DNA from: an uncultured Planococcus sp.
GTDB lineage: Bacteria; Bacillota; Bacilli; Bacillales_A; Planococcaceae
NCBI GenBank assembly: GCA_947493585.1
Contig: CANLRI010000001.1
Location: 1,240,001 to 1,304,000 of the forward strand
Direction: 5' to 3'
Length of the DNA: 64,000 nucleotides
Of this stretch, positions 25,815 to 35,873 are shown in pieces. The translations under genes and the position numbers were made by a program. The first letter of the stretch is position 1. Every line of letters begins with the position of its first letter. The notes under the pieces are model-generated. The model had not been told where the DNA came from. It saw only the letters and a list, made by a program, of their open reading frames with translations, and made no database searches.

Positions 25815-25948
25815 TCGACAAAGGGGAGTAGCTATAGGGAAACCTATTTCACAGTCGTCAAGACGTGGCTTCTGGCCATCGGTTGTGATAGCGCCATATT
25901 ACGACGCTTAGCAAGACCTTTGCCTTCTATTAGGCATGGGTCTTTTTT
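25815..25948 (+). ncRNA. yybP-ykoY manganese riboswitch with terminator
   Basis: The 5' leader of the TerC gene carries the conserved yybP-ykoY core: AAAGGGGAGTAGC, the GTCGTCA segment, paired GGCTTCTGGCC, and the terminal TTAGCAAGACC TTTGCC stretch. The end of the aptamer merges into a terminator hairpin (AAGACCTTTGCCT with AGGCATGGGTCTT, then T run, 25913-25948). Known members sense Mn2+ and permit expression when it is bound, so the downstream exporter is probably switched on by high Mn2+. Confidence 0.92.
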
Positions 25949-25973
25949 GTCGGGTAAAATCAGGAGGGAAATT

Positions 25974-26732
25974 ATGGATACCATCTTATTGGAATATGCT
26001 TGGGTGCTGCTTGTGCTTATCGGACTGGAAGGTTTGCTCGCGGCAGATAATGCGGTGGTCATGGCTGTGATGGTCAAGCATTTGCCGAAGCCCCAGCAAA
26101 AAAAGGCTTTGTTCTACGGTTTGGCGGGTGCGTTTATCTTCCGCTTTGCCGCTTTGTTCATGATTACGTTCCTGGTGAACATTTGGCAGATTCAAGCACT
26201 TGGAGCAGCCTACCTGTTGTTTATCGCGGTCAAGCACATCTATGACCAGCGCAAAGGCAAAGAACATACAATCGAACCGGAAACAACAAAAGGATCGGGT
26301 TTTTGGATGACTGTCCTGAAAGTGGAACTGGCGGATATCGCCTTTGCCATCGACTCGATGCTCGCGGCCGTTGCGCTCGCAGTGACATTGCCGCATCTTG
26401 GAGATTTCGACATCGGCGGCATCAATGGCGGCCAATTTGGTGTCATGCTGGCTGGCGGGTTGATCGGCGTAATCATCATGCGTTTCGCTGCGCATAAATT
26501 CGTGCGGCTGCTGGAAAAATATCCGCAGCTTGAAACAGCGGCATTTGTCGTGGTCGGTTGGGTAGGGGTCAAATTGGTCGTTTTGACTTTATCCCACGAG
26601 AAACTGGGCGTACTGCCGCATGATTTCCCGCATTCGACGCCATGGACAATCACTTTCTGGCTTGTGTTGTTAGGCATTGTCCTGACAGGAGTATTTACGG
26701 GAATTAAAAAGAATAAGCATCAAAACGCTTAA
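25974..26732 (+). CDS. ykoY: TerC-family membrane protein (YkoY-like), probable Mn2+ exporter
   Basis: A 252-residue integral membrane protein with about seven helices. It has the TerC signatures: GLEGLLAADNAVVMAVMV (acidic residues and Asn in helix 1-2) and ELADIAFAIDSMLAAVAL with paired Asp, plus GWVGVKLVV near the end. TerC/MeeF/MeeY proteins export Mn2+, in some bacteria loading secreted metalloproteins. ATG 25974 follows AGGAGGG; an upstream ATG at 25920 lies inside the riboswitch terminator and is rejected. Control by the yybP-ykoY element just upstream strongly supports Mn2+ as the substrate. A terminator follows. Confidence 0.93.
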   Translation: MDTILLEYAWVLLVLIGLEGLLAADNAVVMAVMVKHLPKPQQKKALFYGLAGAFIFRFAALFMITFLVNIWQIQALGAAYLLFIAVKHIYDQRKGKEHTIEPETTKGSGFWMTVLKVELADIAFAIDSMLAAVALAVTLPHLGDFDIGGINGGQFGVMLAGGLIGVIIMRFAAHKFVRLLEKYPQLETAAFVVVGWVGVKLVVLTLSHEKLGVLPHDFPHSTPWTITFWLVLLGIVLTGVFTGIKKNKHQNA

Positions 26733-26750
26733 TCGTATAAAGAATTCTTG

Positions 26751-26790
26751 AATAGCCTTGTGGAGCACTTTCTCCGCAAGGCTATTTTTA
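26751..26790 (+). terminator. Terminator after the TerC gene
   Basis: AATAGCCTTGTGGAG / CTCCGCAAGGCTATT (one wobble) with a CACTTT loop, then T run. Confidence 0.88.
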
Positions 26791-26922
26791 TACAATCCTT
26801 AAATAACGGACACAAACACTCGCTGTAACACGAATGTAATACGTAGCAGGCCCCCTCAATCTTCCAAATTCCTGGACTGAAAGCTACAATAGAGAAAAAG
26901 GAATTGAAATGAGGTGAGTCGC

Positions 26923-27668
26923 ATGCTATTGACTGCTTTGGGCGGTTTGTTTGGATATGGAGCAGAAATGCCCGCTGAAACATTGGTGAAGCTCGCACAA
27001 CAAGGCGATAAAGAAGCCGAAGAGCAATTGATTTCTTCGCATATCCTATTTGTGAAAAAAACCGCCGCACAAGTATGCAAACGATTCATCGATGATAATC
27101 AAGATGAATTTAGCATTGCACTCTTGGCATTTCATGAAGCAATACGCCAATACCGTCCGGGACATGACGCTTCGTTTTTGACTTTCGCGCATATGGTCAT
27201 CAGGCGGAGAGTAATCGACCATATCCGGAAAGAAAGTAAACGGATGGAATTCAGCCATGATTTCAGCGCTTCACCAAATGAAGACCATCATAACCATATT
27301 GGCGATCGGGCCTCATCAGCCTTTCATTCCGAACAGCAACAGGTTGACAAGCGCCGTGAAGAGATTGCTCAATTCGAGGAAATGCTCTCAGAGTTCGGCT
27401 TATCTTTCCAAATGATTGCCAAAGTTTCTCCTGCACATGAGGATGCCAGGAGAAATGCAATTCAAATCGCTCAGTTGGTGGCGGAAACGGATGAATACAA
27501 AGATTTCCTGCTCGATAAGAAAAAACTTCCGGTCAAACACATCGAGGAACATGTCCAGGTCTCGAGAAAAACCATTGAGAGAAACCGGAAATACATAATT
27601 GCCATGTCGCTATTAATCATGAGCGAGTTGTATTATTTAAAAGATTATTTAAAGGAGCGGTTGAACTG

Positions 27669-27669
<1 letters not shown>
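26923..27669 (+). CDS. sigI: RNA polymerase sigma factor SigI
   Basis: A 248-residue sigma-70-like factor of the SigI family: TLVKLAQQGDKEAEEQLI, then region 2-like segments FIDDNQDEFSIALLAFHEAIRQY and SFLTFAHMVIRRRVIDHIRKE, a variable middle, and a C-terminal HTH (PVKHIEEHVQVSRKTIERNRKYIIA). SigI responds to heat and envelope stress in Bacillus and to polysaccharide signals in clostridia. ATG 26923 has GAGGTGA 5 bases upstream; GTG 26914 would overlap that SD. Its stop overlaps the anti-sigma start (TGATG), so the two are coupled. Confidence 0.93.
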
Positions 27670-29021
<1,352 letters not shown>

Positions 29022-29040
29022 TGTTTTTTCCCTGAATATC

Positions 29041-29095
29041 GCTTATTCTTTTGAATCTGCATTCAACGAAGCAGACTAAAGGATAAGCGCTTTTT
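29041..29095 (+). terminator. Terminator after sigI-rsgI
   Basis: GCTTATTCTTT pairs with AAAGGATAAGC around a nested smaller hairpin (CTGC/GCAG) and is followed by T run. Confidence 0.65.
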
Positions 29096-29244
29096 CTATG
29101 ACACCAAAAAATCAGACAGGAAAAGCAGTGCTTATCAATCGGAATAGCTATCGTAGAGTGTGCTTTACAAAAAAGCCCTTTTCTTTTCTCTGTACTTTAC
29201 ATAGAATGGGAAGAGAGTCAGTTGCGGAAGGGAATTTTACGCCT

Positions 29245-30594
29245 ATGAACAAATCATTTCAACGTGTCCGAAATCTTACACCTGCACAGGCAATCGTGGC
29301 GTATTATTTCGTAGCGATTGCTTTTTCCTTTTTGCTCCTGCGGCTTCCGGGGGTCCTACAGCCTGGAGTAAGTATGACCTATATTGACACTTTATTTACC
29401 GCAGTCAGCGCAGTCAGCGTCACTGGCCTGACCGTCATAGATGTGTCGCAGACCTTGTCGGTGTTCGGCATCATCGTGTTGATGGTCATCCTGCAATTCG
29501 GAGGCATCGGCATCATGTCGATTGGGACATTTTTATGGATTCTACTTGGCAAACGGATCGGGCTTCGTGAGCGCCAATTGATCATGGTCGATCATAACCA
29601 ATCGAGAATGTCCGGTGTCGTGAAATTGATTACTGAAATTGTCAAGATCCTGTTATTGATCGAGGCGATCGGTGCGCTTATATTGACCGTCTATTTCACT
29701 CAGTATTTCTATAGTTTCAGCGAAGCTTTGTTACATGGCGTGTTTGGGTCGGTCACGGCCACGACCAACGGCGGTTTCGATATCACCGGCGCGTCCCTGC
29801 AGCCATATGTCGATGACTATTTTATCCAGATCGTCAATATGCTGCTGATTATCCTAGGAGCGATCGGTTTTCCCGTATTGATTGAATTGAAGGAATTCTT
29901 GTCGAATGAGACAAAAAATTTCCGGTTCTCGCTGTTCACCAAAATCACGACGAGCATCTTTGGCATGCTCTTAGTTGTCGGCACAATCGGCATCTTGGTT
30001 TTGGAGTCGGTCAATGCATTCAAGGGAATGTCATGGCATCAGACCTTGTTTGGGGCCTTGTTCCATTCCGTGTCATCACGGTCTGGCGGCTTAGTTACCA
30101 TCGATATCACTCAGTTCAGCGACGCGACCAATGTATTCATGAGCGCGCTCATGTTTATCGGTGCCTCGCCAAGCTCGGCAGGCGGCGGAATCCGGACCAC
30201 CACTTTTGCTATCGCCATCTTGTTTTTGATTAATTTTGCAAGAGGCAAGAACACGATCCAGATTTTCAACCGTGAAATCGAATTGATTGATGTATTCCGA
30301 TCCTTTGCGGTCTTGTTCCTTGCCGGCACTATGGTCATCGTCGCGACGATGCTGTTGATTATTACAGAACCGAATGCATCGATTGTGGAAATTCTCTTTG
30401 AGATCACTTCAGCGTTTGGAACATGTGGAATGTCGCTCGGGCTGACAAGTGAATTATCCTCCATCGGCAAAGTGATTATTATGGTCCTGATGTTTGTCGG
30501 CCGGGTCGGTTTGATTTCCTTCCTATTTACGATCGGCGGCAAGACAGATCCGACAAAATTCCACTATCCAAAAGAACGAGTCATCATCGGATAA
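29245..30594 (+). CDS. ktrD: K+ uptake system membrane subunit KtrD (Trk/Ktr family)
   Basis: A 449-residue channel-like transporter, the usual KtrD length when started at ATG 29245; the frame runs upstream to 29098 but that extension is not conserved-looking. Four selectivity-filter loops can be seen: TAVSAVSVTGLTV, SVTATTNGGFDI, HSVSSRSGGLVTI and SAFGTCGMSLG, each with the filter glycine. RAD-type helices surround them. It moves K+ (with Na+) and is gated by a cytosolic RCK ring; ktrC for this ring lies at 46600-47259. The SD (GGAAGGG) is rather far from the start. About 220 bases between rsgI and this start contain a terminator and no clear gene. Confidence 0.9.
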   Translation: MNKSFQRVRNLTPAQAIVAYYFVAIAFSFLLLRLPGVLQPGVSMTYIDTLFTAVSAVSVTGLTVIDVSQTLSVFGIIVLMVILQFGGIGIMSIGTFLWILLGKRIGLRERQLIMVDHNQSRMSGVVKLITEIVKILLLIEAIGALILTVYFTQYFYSFSEALLHGVFGSVTATTNGGFDITGASLQPYVDDYFIQIVNMLLIILGAIGFPVLIELKEFLSNETKNFRFSLFTKITTSIFGMLLVVGTIGILVLESVNAFKGMSWHQTLFGALFHSVSSRSGGLVTIDITQFSDATNVFMSALMFIGASPSSAGGGIRTTTFAIAILFLINFARGKNTIQIFNREIELIDVFRSFAVLFLAGTMVIVATMLLIITEPNASIVEILFEITSAFGTCGMSLGLTSELSSIGKVIIMVLMFVGRVGLISFLFTIGGKTDPTKFHYPKERVIIG

Positions 30595-30675
30595 GTCAAA
30601 GGCACGTGCTATTCATCCACTAAAGGGATATAATTGAAGTAATCGAGTAATCATAGCGGAAATGAGTGAACGATA

Positions 30676-31119
30676 ATGAATGAAGACATCAAACAGTCGT
30701 TAAAGCTGTTTATTGTTTTGTCCCGTGCGCATAAAGCGATTTCGGAACAAACCAATCAATTTTTCCAAGAAAATGGAGTCAACCCAACAGAGTTTGCTGT
30801 GCTGGAGCTGCTTTATCACAAAGGGCGCCAACCGCTGCAGAAAATTGGCGGGAAAATCCTGCTGGCTAGTGGATCGATCACTTATGTCATCGACAAGCTG
30901 GAAAAACGCGGCTTTATCACGCGCGTCAATTGCCCGACTGACCGCCGCATCACTTACGCGGAAATTACGGAAGAAGGGGAAGCATTTATGGCGGACATCT
31001 TCCCGGCGCACGAGCAAAAAATTCATGAACTGACTTCTGTTTTATCTCCTGATGAAAAAGAGCAGGCTATCGAATTGATGAAGAAAATTGGCTTGTCGAT
31101 CAAAGATTTGTCCTATTAA
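30676..31119 (+). CDS. MarR-family transcriptional regulator
   Basis: A 147-residue winged-helix regulator: dimerisation helix LKLFIVLSRAHKAISEQTNQF, then FAVLELLYHKGRQPLQKIGGKILLASGSITYVIDKLEKRGFI, and the wing NCPTDRRITYAEITEEG with the conserved DxR. B. subtilis YkvE/YwoH-type regulators look similar. MarR proteins usually repress nearby efflux or stress genes and respond to small phenolics or oxidation; it contains one Cys (Cys about 91) in the wing but no second redox partner. No obvious target is adjacent; ktrD precedes it on the same strand. Confidence 0.88.
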   Translation: MNEDIKQSLKLFIVLSRAHKAISEQTNQFFQENGVNPTEFAVLELLYHKGRQPLQKIGGKILLASGSITYVIDKLEKRGFITRVNCPTDRRITYAEITEEGEAFMADIFPAHEQKIHELTSVLSPDEKEQAIELMKKIGLSIKDLSY

Positions 31120-31150
31120 AAAAAGATCCTCCCAAAAGGAGGATCTTTTT
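31117..31150. terminator. Bidirectional terminator
   Basis: AAAAAGATCCTCC / GGAGGATCTTTTT hairpin with CAAAA loop, shared by the MarR gene and the convergent lipoprotein gene. Confidence 0.9.
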
Positions 31151-31151
31151 G

Positions 31152-31793
31152 TTATTTTTGCACGCGTTCGATGGTTTGGGCCATTTGGATAAAGTCACTT
31201 CTTGTTTCGGCTGTGCTTTGGTCAAAGATTGTCACTCGAGCGACGATATAATCGGATTCAAACGCAATGCCGGTCACGTGGCCCTCAGGTGTCTCCACTT
31301 CATAAGCGGCCGAGTTGCTAAAGACAGAGCTGTCGTAGTCCATAAACTCTGCCAGTTCGCCTTCGGGATTGGATGCCTGTAAGGTTTGTTGTGTCGTGGC
31401 GAGTAGCTCATCGAAATCGATATCACTTGGATAATACGTTTCAATACGCATGAAGACGGCATCGTTTTCCTGCAAAAAGACGAGGTCGCGGTTCGGTTCT
31501 TCCGCAGTGAACTCATAACCATCCAACACATAGAGTTGATAAGACTGGTTATCGCTCAAGGTCAGCTCGCTATCAGGAGTTTCGCTATGATCGCCACCAG
31601 TATTTTCTTCGGTCTCGTCCGTATCCTCTTCAGGCGTTTCCGTTTCTTGTGTCATGTCGCTGTTTTCTTTTTCGTTCGTTTCAGCCGGTTCTGCTACTTC
31701 AGGCTCTTCTTCAGCAAGGTCTGCTGTTCCGCAGCTTGCAAGCAGGATTCCGGCGGTGAGGATAGCTGGAATGAATAAGTCATTCTTTTTCAT
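31152..31793 (-). CDS. Lipoprotein of unknown function
   Basis: A 213-residue lipoprotein: signal ending in LLASCG (lipobox Cys about 22), a 60-residue Glu/Thr-rich linker (EEEPEVAEPAETNEKEN and similar) and a compact C-terminal domain of about 130 residues beginning LSDNQSYQLYVLDGYEF, with alternating strands and VTGIAFESDYIVARVTIF. I do not recognise the domain with confidence; it resembles small beta-rich surface lipoproteins of Planococcaceae. ATG 31793 is set by AAGGAGG. A CPBP protease gene lies 100 bases upstream on the same strand. Confidence 0.75.
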   Translation of the reverse strand: MKKNDLFIPAILTAGILLASCGTADLAEEEPEVAEPAETNEKENSDMTQETETPEEDTDETEENTGGDHSETPDSELTLSDNQSYQLYVLDGYEFTAEEPNRDLVFLQENDAVFMRIETYYPSDIDFDELLATTQQTLQASNPEGELAEFMDYDSSVFSNSAAYEVETPEGHVTGIAFESDYIVARVTIFDQSTAETRSDFIQMAQTIERVQK

Positions 31794-31892
31794 AGCTTGA
31801 ATTCCTCCTTCCAATTTTCCCATTAGACGAGCAAAAGGAAGGAATGTTTCAAACTGTTCGCTAAGGTCATTTGCGCAAAACAGCTAGTTAGC

Positions 31893-32507
31893 CTATATTG
31901 GCAACGGCATGACGATGAACAAGAGCACCAGCACAACCAAATGAGTGATGATCAACAACGGCATGCTGCGCTTCCATTCATAAAGAATGCCGAGCAATGC
32001 TCCTGCTGTGATGCCTGCCACTATGGCGGGCCAAAAGCCGCTGAAGGACAATGCGATGCCGAATAAGAGTGAGGCGCCGAGAATTGCGAACGGCAGCTTC
32101 ATGTATTTTTTTAATTGCTGCTGGATATAGCCGCGCCAGAAGAGCTCTTCGCCCGGAACGATAACAAACATCAACAACAGGTAATGCCAGATGCTGGTGG
32201 GGGCAAATAAAGTTTGAATGGCTGAGACAGGCCCTTCCACGTTAAGCGGAAGCATATCAAAGATTAAGTAGCCGAGTGCCAGGACGGCATAGATGAGGCT
32301 CCCGAACAAAATGCCGTATGCTAATGATTTCCAAGTTTTCAACTCGTCGAATACAGAATAATTCATGATCGCAATTGACATCAGTACTAAAGTGGCGAAT
32401 GTGTACATATACCAAAAGATGGCTGTATTTTCGAAAGCTAAATGATATAAATAAAGCGAAAGCGGCAACAGCCAGATGAGCGTATGGCGCTTTAATAGAG
32501 TAAGCAT
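31893..32507 (-). CDS. CPBP-family intramembrane metalloprotease
   Basis: A 204-residue membrane protein with about seven helices and the Abi/CAAX protease (CPBP) signature: VPGEELFWRGYIQQQL (EExxxR, glutamates and Arg of motif 1), FGIALSFSGFWPAIVAGI in place of motif 2 (FxxxH; the usual His is not evident, Ser or Phe lies there) and LLIITHLVV with the His of motif 3. Roles in the family run from CAAX-like processing to bacteriocin immunity; no linked bacteriocin gene is seen. ATG 32507 follows GGAGGA. Divergent from the 62-aa gene. Confidence 0.8.
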   Translation of the reverse strand: MLTLLKRHTLIWLLPLSLYLYHLAFENTAIFWYMYTFATLVLMSIAIMNYSVFDELKTWKSLAYGILFGSLIYAVLALGYLIFDMLPLNVEGPVSAIQTLFAPTSIWHYLLLMFVIVPGEELFWRGYIQQQLKKYMKLPFAILGASLLFGIALSFSGFWPAIVAGITAGALLGILYEWKRSMPLLIITHLVVLVLLFIVMPLPI

Positions 32508-32644
32508 AGAAAAAGTCCTCCTAAAATCAACAAAGGCTGCCCATGTTAGGTGCAAAGCACAATGTGGCTGGACGGGTATGGTTTCGTCCGTATAGTATTA
32601 TAACAGAAGGATTTTAACAACACGAAAGGAAAGGAGAACATTTC

Positions 32645-32833
32645 ATGACTGATTATGCGAACGAACTGGAGCGACTGAAAAATGGCGAGATCGATACACT
32701 GGACATTCCAAAAGAAGAATTTCTTGAGTTCCGGAAAATATTGACTGAACGGGAAGACTTCAAACATTTTAGGGGAACGGCTTTCCATCATGGCAAGACG
32801 CAATACGAATATACGGTAGAACCGTCTAAATAA
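32645..32833 (+). CDS. Small 62-aa conserved-looking protein
   Basis: A 62-residue soluble protein with an excellent SD (AAAGGAG) before ATG 32645. It is charged and mostly helical: NELERLKNGEIDTLDIPKEEFLEFRKIL, then DFKHFRGTAFHHGKTQYEYTVEP. The motif EEFLEFRxxL...DFKHFRG is reminiscent of small abrB-antirepressor-region or ykz-type proteins of Bacillus, but I cannot name the family safely. Divergent from the CPBP gene and followed by about 220 bases with a terminator. Confidence 0.75.
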   Translation: MTDYANELERLKNGEIDTLDIPKEEFLEFRKILTEREDFKHFRGTAFHHGKTQYEYTVEPSK

Positions 32834-33056
32834 GTTAGTGCCGTGGCGACTAAGAAAATCATGCAGTGAAAATTTTTTTGCAAAAAAGGTTTAAGCTATG
32901 TTTTCAGGGGGCATAGTATACTTGAACACAGCAACATTCTCATTTCCCCCTTTTGTGGTCGGCCCTATATGGACCGGCCTTTTTTTTTATGCTGAAAAAG
33001 AAGAGTGAATAGACTGATGATTTTTGCTATTATGGAAATATAAAGGAGGCAATAAA
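32834..33056 (+). other. Intergenic region with possible short transcript
   Basis: A -10-like TATACT (32917-32922) with no convincing -35 lies about 35 bases ahead of a terminator hairpin at 32957-32988. This could be the end of the 62-aa gene transcript with its terminator, or a short separate RNA of about 60 bases. No ORF. Confidence 0.35.
32957..32988 (+). terminator. Terminator before ykwC
   Basis: GGTCGGCCC pairs with GGACCGGCC (one wobble, one mismatch) around TATAT; T run of nine follows. Confidence 0.8.
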
Positions 33057-33926
33057 ATGAAAATTGGATTTATCGGTACCGGGGTCATGGGCAATAGCAT
33101 TGGGCGCCATTTGCTCGAAGGAGGACACGAGCTTTCCGTTTATACGAGAACGGCAAAAAAAGCGGAGGATTTACTCGGGCAAGGAGCAACGTGGAAAGAC
33201 AATCCGAAAGAACTGGCACAGTCTGCGGAAGTAATTTTTACAATGGTTGGCTATCCATCAGATGTGCAGGAAATTTATTTCGGGGAAAACGGCCTATTGG
33301 CAAATGCCGCCGAAGGAACGGTGCTTATCGATTTAACCACTTCGCAGCCAAAGTTGGCACAGGAAATTGCAGATGCTGCCCGTACAAAGGGCTTGCATGC
33401 TTTGGATGCACCGGTCTCTGGCGGGGATATCGGCGCCAAAAATGCAGTGCTGTCTGTGATGGTCGGCGGCGAAGAAGAGATTTTCACGCGACTGCTTCCA
33501 CTGTTTCGTTTGTTTGCGGGCAATATTATATTGCAGGGGCCGGCTGGTTCTGGACAACACACAAAAATGTGCAACCAGATCAATATCGCGAATAATATGC
33601 TGGGCGTCTGCGAATCCCTTATATACGCCAAAAAAGCTGGTCTGGATCCTGAGAACGTTTTGCGCTCCATCTCTGCTGGCGCAGCTGGGTCTTGGTCATT
33701 ATCGAATTTAGCTCCGAAAATGATCGAAGGCGATTTTCGCCCGGGATTTTACATCAAGCATTTCATCAAGGATATGAAAATAGCAGTGGAAGAATCTGAA
33801 CGCTGGGGCTTAGATCTTCCAGGGTTGAAATTATCACTTGGGATTTATGAAGAATTGGAACGCGCAGGAGATGGCGACCTTGGCACTCAAGCATTGATCC
33901 GCCATTTCGACTTTGCGGAAAAATAA
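33057..33926 (+). CDS. ykwC: Beta-hydroxyacid dehydrogenase (YkwC-like)
   Basis: A 289-residue NAD(P)-dependent dehydrogenase of the 3-hydroxyisobutyrate/tartronate semialdehyde class. It begins KIGFIGTGVMGNSIG (GxGxxG), has TRTAKKAE at the cofactor-specificity strand, substrate motif DAPVSGGDIGAKN, GPAGSGQHTKMCNQ with the catalytic Lys, and the C-terminal helical part FRPGFYIKHFIKDM. It interconverts a beta-hydroxyacid and its semialdehyde; the physiological substrate is not known. ATG 33057 follows AAAGGAGG. Named after the B. subtilis orthologue by overall similarity. Confidence 0.88.
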   Translation: MKIGFIGTGVMGNSIGRHLLEGGHELSVYTRTAKKAEDLLGQGATWKDNPKELAQSAEVIFTMVGYPSDVQEIYFGENGLLANAAEGTVLIDLTTSQPKLAQEIADAARTKGLHALDAPVSGGDIGAKNAVLSVMVGGEEEIFTRLLPLFRLFAGNIILQGPAGSGQHTKMCNQINIANNMLGVCESLIYAKKAGLDPENVLRSISAGAAGSWSLSNLAPKMIEGDFRPGFYIKHFIKDMKIAVEESERWGLDLPGLKLSLGIYEELERAGDGDLGTQALIRHFDFAEK

Positions 33927-33931
33927 GCAGA

Positions 33932-33960
33932 AAAAAACCGGCAGTGCAGGACTGCCGGCT
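33932..33960 (-). terminator. Terminator of ykyB
   Basis: On the minus strand CCGGCAGTCCTGCACTGCCGG forms a hairpin followed by seven T; it begins 3 bases after the ykyB stop. Confidence 0.85.
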
Positions 33961-33963
33961 GGT

Positions 33964-34425
33964 TCAATCAAAATAGGATTTCTTCGGTGAATAGAAACGG
34001 TTCGTTTCTTTCGGTTCGTAGCGTTTGGAAAAAGCCGAGATGGCAGGTTTTTTATCCTGCGCCTCAAGCCCAGTGAAATTTTGGAGCAATTCCTTTGCAT
34101 GCTTTAGATTCATACGGCTCGGCGGATTGCGATAGGATTCATCCAAGTCTCCAAAATGCTCAAGTGAATGGAAATCTTCCTTTTTGGGGAGCATATGGAA
34201 ATAATAATTGCCGCATTTCACGAGGACAGATGATTGTTGTTGGCTTTTTCGGGGATTTTTACTGAAGTGCAGGCCAAGTTTTTGCGCCCGTTTTTGTTGG
34301 ATCATCAGATTCAGTGCTTGCTTTTTTAATGCATACAGAAATTGATTGTCAGGTGCAGTCTTAGCGTGGCGGTTGACAGTGAAAATGGCTTGTGCGATTT
34401 CCGAGTCTTTCGTCGTCAAGGACAT
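33964..34425 (-). CDS. ykyB: YkyB-like protein
   Basis: A 153-residue protein matching the YkyB family in length and pattern (IAQAIFTVNRHAKTAPDNQFLYALKK, LVKCGNYYFHMLPKKEDF, RMNLKHAKELLQ). It is basic and soluble. Its function is not established. In Bacillus the gene sits close to ykuF/ykuL, and here it is divergent from fadH (ykuF), which supports the assignment. Confidence 0.88.
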   Translation of the reverse strand: MSLTTKDSEIAQAIFTVNRHAKTAPDNQFLYALKKQALNLMIQQKRAQKLGLHFSKNPRKSQQQSSVLVKCGNYYFHMLPKKEDFHSLEHFGDLDESYRNPPSRMNLKHAKELLQNFTGLEAQDKKPAISAFSKRYEPKETNRFYSPKKSYFD

Positions 34426-34553
34426 GGTCTCATTCCTTTCGCAGTAATGGGTTGGTCAGTCTTTGACCATCATATCAAAATTTTCAGTCACTGTACATAA
34501 ACCGGATAATGTGAAACTGCAGGAAACGATTTTTTTAAAAAGGGGATGTTGAG

Positions 34554-35321
34554 ATGTTGAGTGGACAAACAATTATCGTGACCGGAGGCTCCAGTGGGAT
34601 GGGCTTTCATATGGCAGAAAAATTTGCCGCTGAAGGGGCAAACGTCATCATTACCGGGCGGGATATGGAGAAATTGAATGAATCATTAACAAAATTATCT
34701 GGGCTGCGGGGTCAGGCGGAAGCGTTCCAGATGGACGTGCGTGAACCTGAACATGCCAAGGCGATGGTCAATTTTGCGCATGAGAAATTCGGCCGGATTG
34801 ATGGTCTTGTTAATAATGCGGCTGGAAACTTCATTGTCCATGCCGAAAAATTATCACCGAACGGTTGGCGCTCTGTTATTGATATTGTCTTGAATGGAAC
34901 ATTTTTCTGTTCTCACGCGGTCGGCAATTATTGGATTGAAAATGGCACAAAGGGGAATATACTTAATATGCTGGCAACGTATGCCTGGAATGCCGGGGCA
35001 GGGGTCGCTCATTCCGCCGCCGCTAAAGCGGGCGTGATGTCGCTGACCCGGACCCTGGCAGTTGAATGGGGCACGCAGTACGGCATTCGTGTCAACGGGA
35101 TTGCTCCTGGCCCGATCGAACGCACTGGGGGCGCAGACAAACTTTTCGAATCTCAAGAAGCGATGCAGCGGACATTGAAATCTGTCCCTTTAGGACGGCT
35201 TGGAAAACCGGAAGAAGTGGCAGACCTGGCAGCATTTATCATGTCAGAGAAAGCAGCTTATATGAACGGGGAAATCGTGACCTTAGACGGTGGACAGTGG
35301 TTGAATAAATTCCCTTTTTAA
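34554..35321 (+). CDS. fadH: 2,4-dienoyl-CoA reductase-like SDR (FadH/YkuF)
   Basis: A 255-residue classical short-chain dehydrogenase: TGGSSGMGFHMA (TGxxxGxG), VNNAAGNF (NNAG region), a substrate-region ATYAWNAGAGVAHSAAAKAGV in which the usual Tyr-x-x-x-Lys is His-Ser-Ala-Ala-Ala-Lys-like, as in peroxisomal-type dienoyl-CoA reductases, and APGPIERTGGADKLF. Dienoyl-CoA reductases lack the normal SDR Tyr, which agrees with that region here. It would allow beta-oxidation of unsaturated fatty acids, using NADPH. GGGG SD before ATG 34554. Neighbours ykyB and ykuL match the Bacillus order. Confidence 0.88.
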   Translation: MLSGQTIIVTGGSSGMGFHMAEKFAAEGANVIITGRDMEKLNESLTKLSGLRGQAEAFQMDVREPEHAKAMVNFAHEKFGRIDGLVNNAAGNFIVHAEKLSPNGWRSVIDIVLNGTFFCSHAVGNYWIENGTKGNILNMLATYAWNAGAGVAHSAAAKAGVMSLTRTLAVEWGTQYGIRVNGIAPGPIERTGGADKLFESQEAMQRTLKSVPLGRLGKPEEVADLAAFIMSEKAAYMNGEIVTLDGGQWLNKFPF

Positions 35322-35421
35322 GCCAAAATCCCCAATTAAATAGTTTCGGGAAACGTGTTATGTTATGATGTAATCGAAGTGTTTTGGCATCAGACCATGC
35401 GATGCAAAAGGAGTAGAGCAC

Positions 35422-35865
35422 ATGATTTCATTACCGAGTAAAGATTTTCTTGAAACCCCGATCGAAGAATTTGTCATCTCGTCCGAAAAAGTAGCACATG
35501 TTCAAATCGGCAATAGTGCCGAGCATGCTTTATTGGTTTTGACGAAGACTGGCTATTCAGCCATCCCGGTTTTGGATGCAAAGTACCGGTTTCACGGCTT
35601 AATTAATGCCCAGCGCATCACAGACGCCATTCTTGGAATGGACCACATAGAGTATGAGAAACTTGGCGATATCCGTGTCGAGGAAATTATGCAGACAGAC
35701 CTGCCGCTGATTCATTTGAATGACCGATTCCAGAGAGCCTTGGATTTGGTGATCGACCAGAATTTCCTTTGTGTAGTGGATGACGATGGAATGTTCATGG
35801 GAATTTTGACAAGACGCATTGTCTTGAAGCAATTGAAAAAACAACTTTACCAGTTCAAACGATAA
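35422..35865 (+). CDS. cbpB: Tandem-CBS c-di-AMP-binding protein (YkuL/CbpB/DarB)
   Basis: A 147-residue protein consisting of two CBS motifs: residues about 15-75 (AEHALLVLTKTGYSAIPVLDAKYRFHG) and 85-140 (FQRALDLVIDQNFLCVVDDDGMFMGILTRR). The Bacillus/Listeria orthologue binds c-di-AMP and, when free, stimulates the (p)ppGpp synthetase Rel and pyruvate carboxylase (recalled knowledge). SD AAAAGGAG precedes ATG. Expected relevance: K+ uptake by Ktr, encoded in this window, is also c-di-AMP-controlled. A terminator follows. Confidence 0.9.
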   Translation: MISLPSKDFLETPIEEFVISSEKVAHVQIGNSAEHALLVLTKTGYSAIPVLDAKYRFHGLINAQRITDAILGMDHIEYEKLGDIRVEEIMQTDLPLIHLNDRFQRALDLVIDQNFLCVVDDDGMFMGILTRRIVLKQLKKQLYQFKR

Positions 35866-35873
35866 TTACCCTG

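Noticed and set aside
26840..26922. CCCCC stretch upstream of sigI as a SigI-type promoter
   Set aside because: A CCCCC is present near 26853 but no CGAA/CGTA box at the right distance downstream; not supportable by eye.
29022..29244. c-di-AMP (ydaO) riboswitch before ktrD
   Set aside because: K+ uptake genes often have one, but the ydaO core sequences are not visible and the space holds a terminator.
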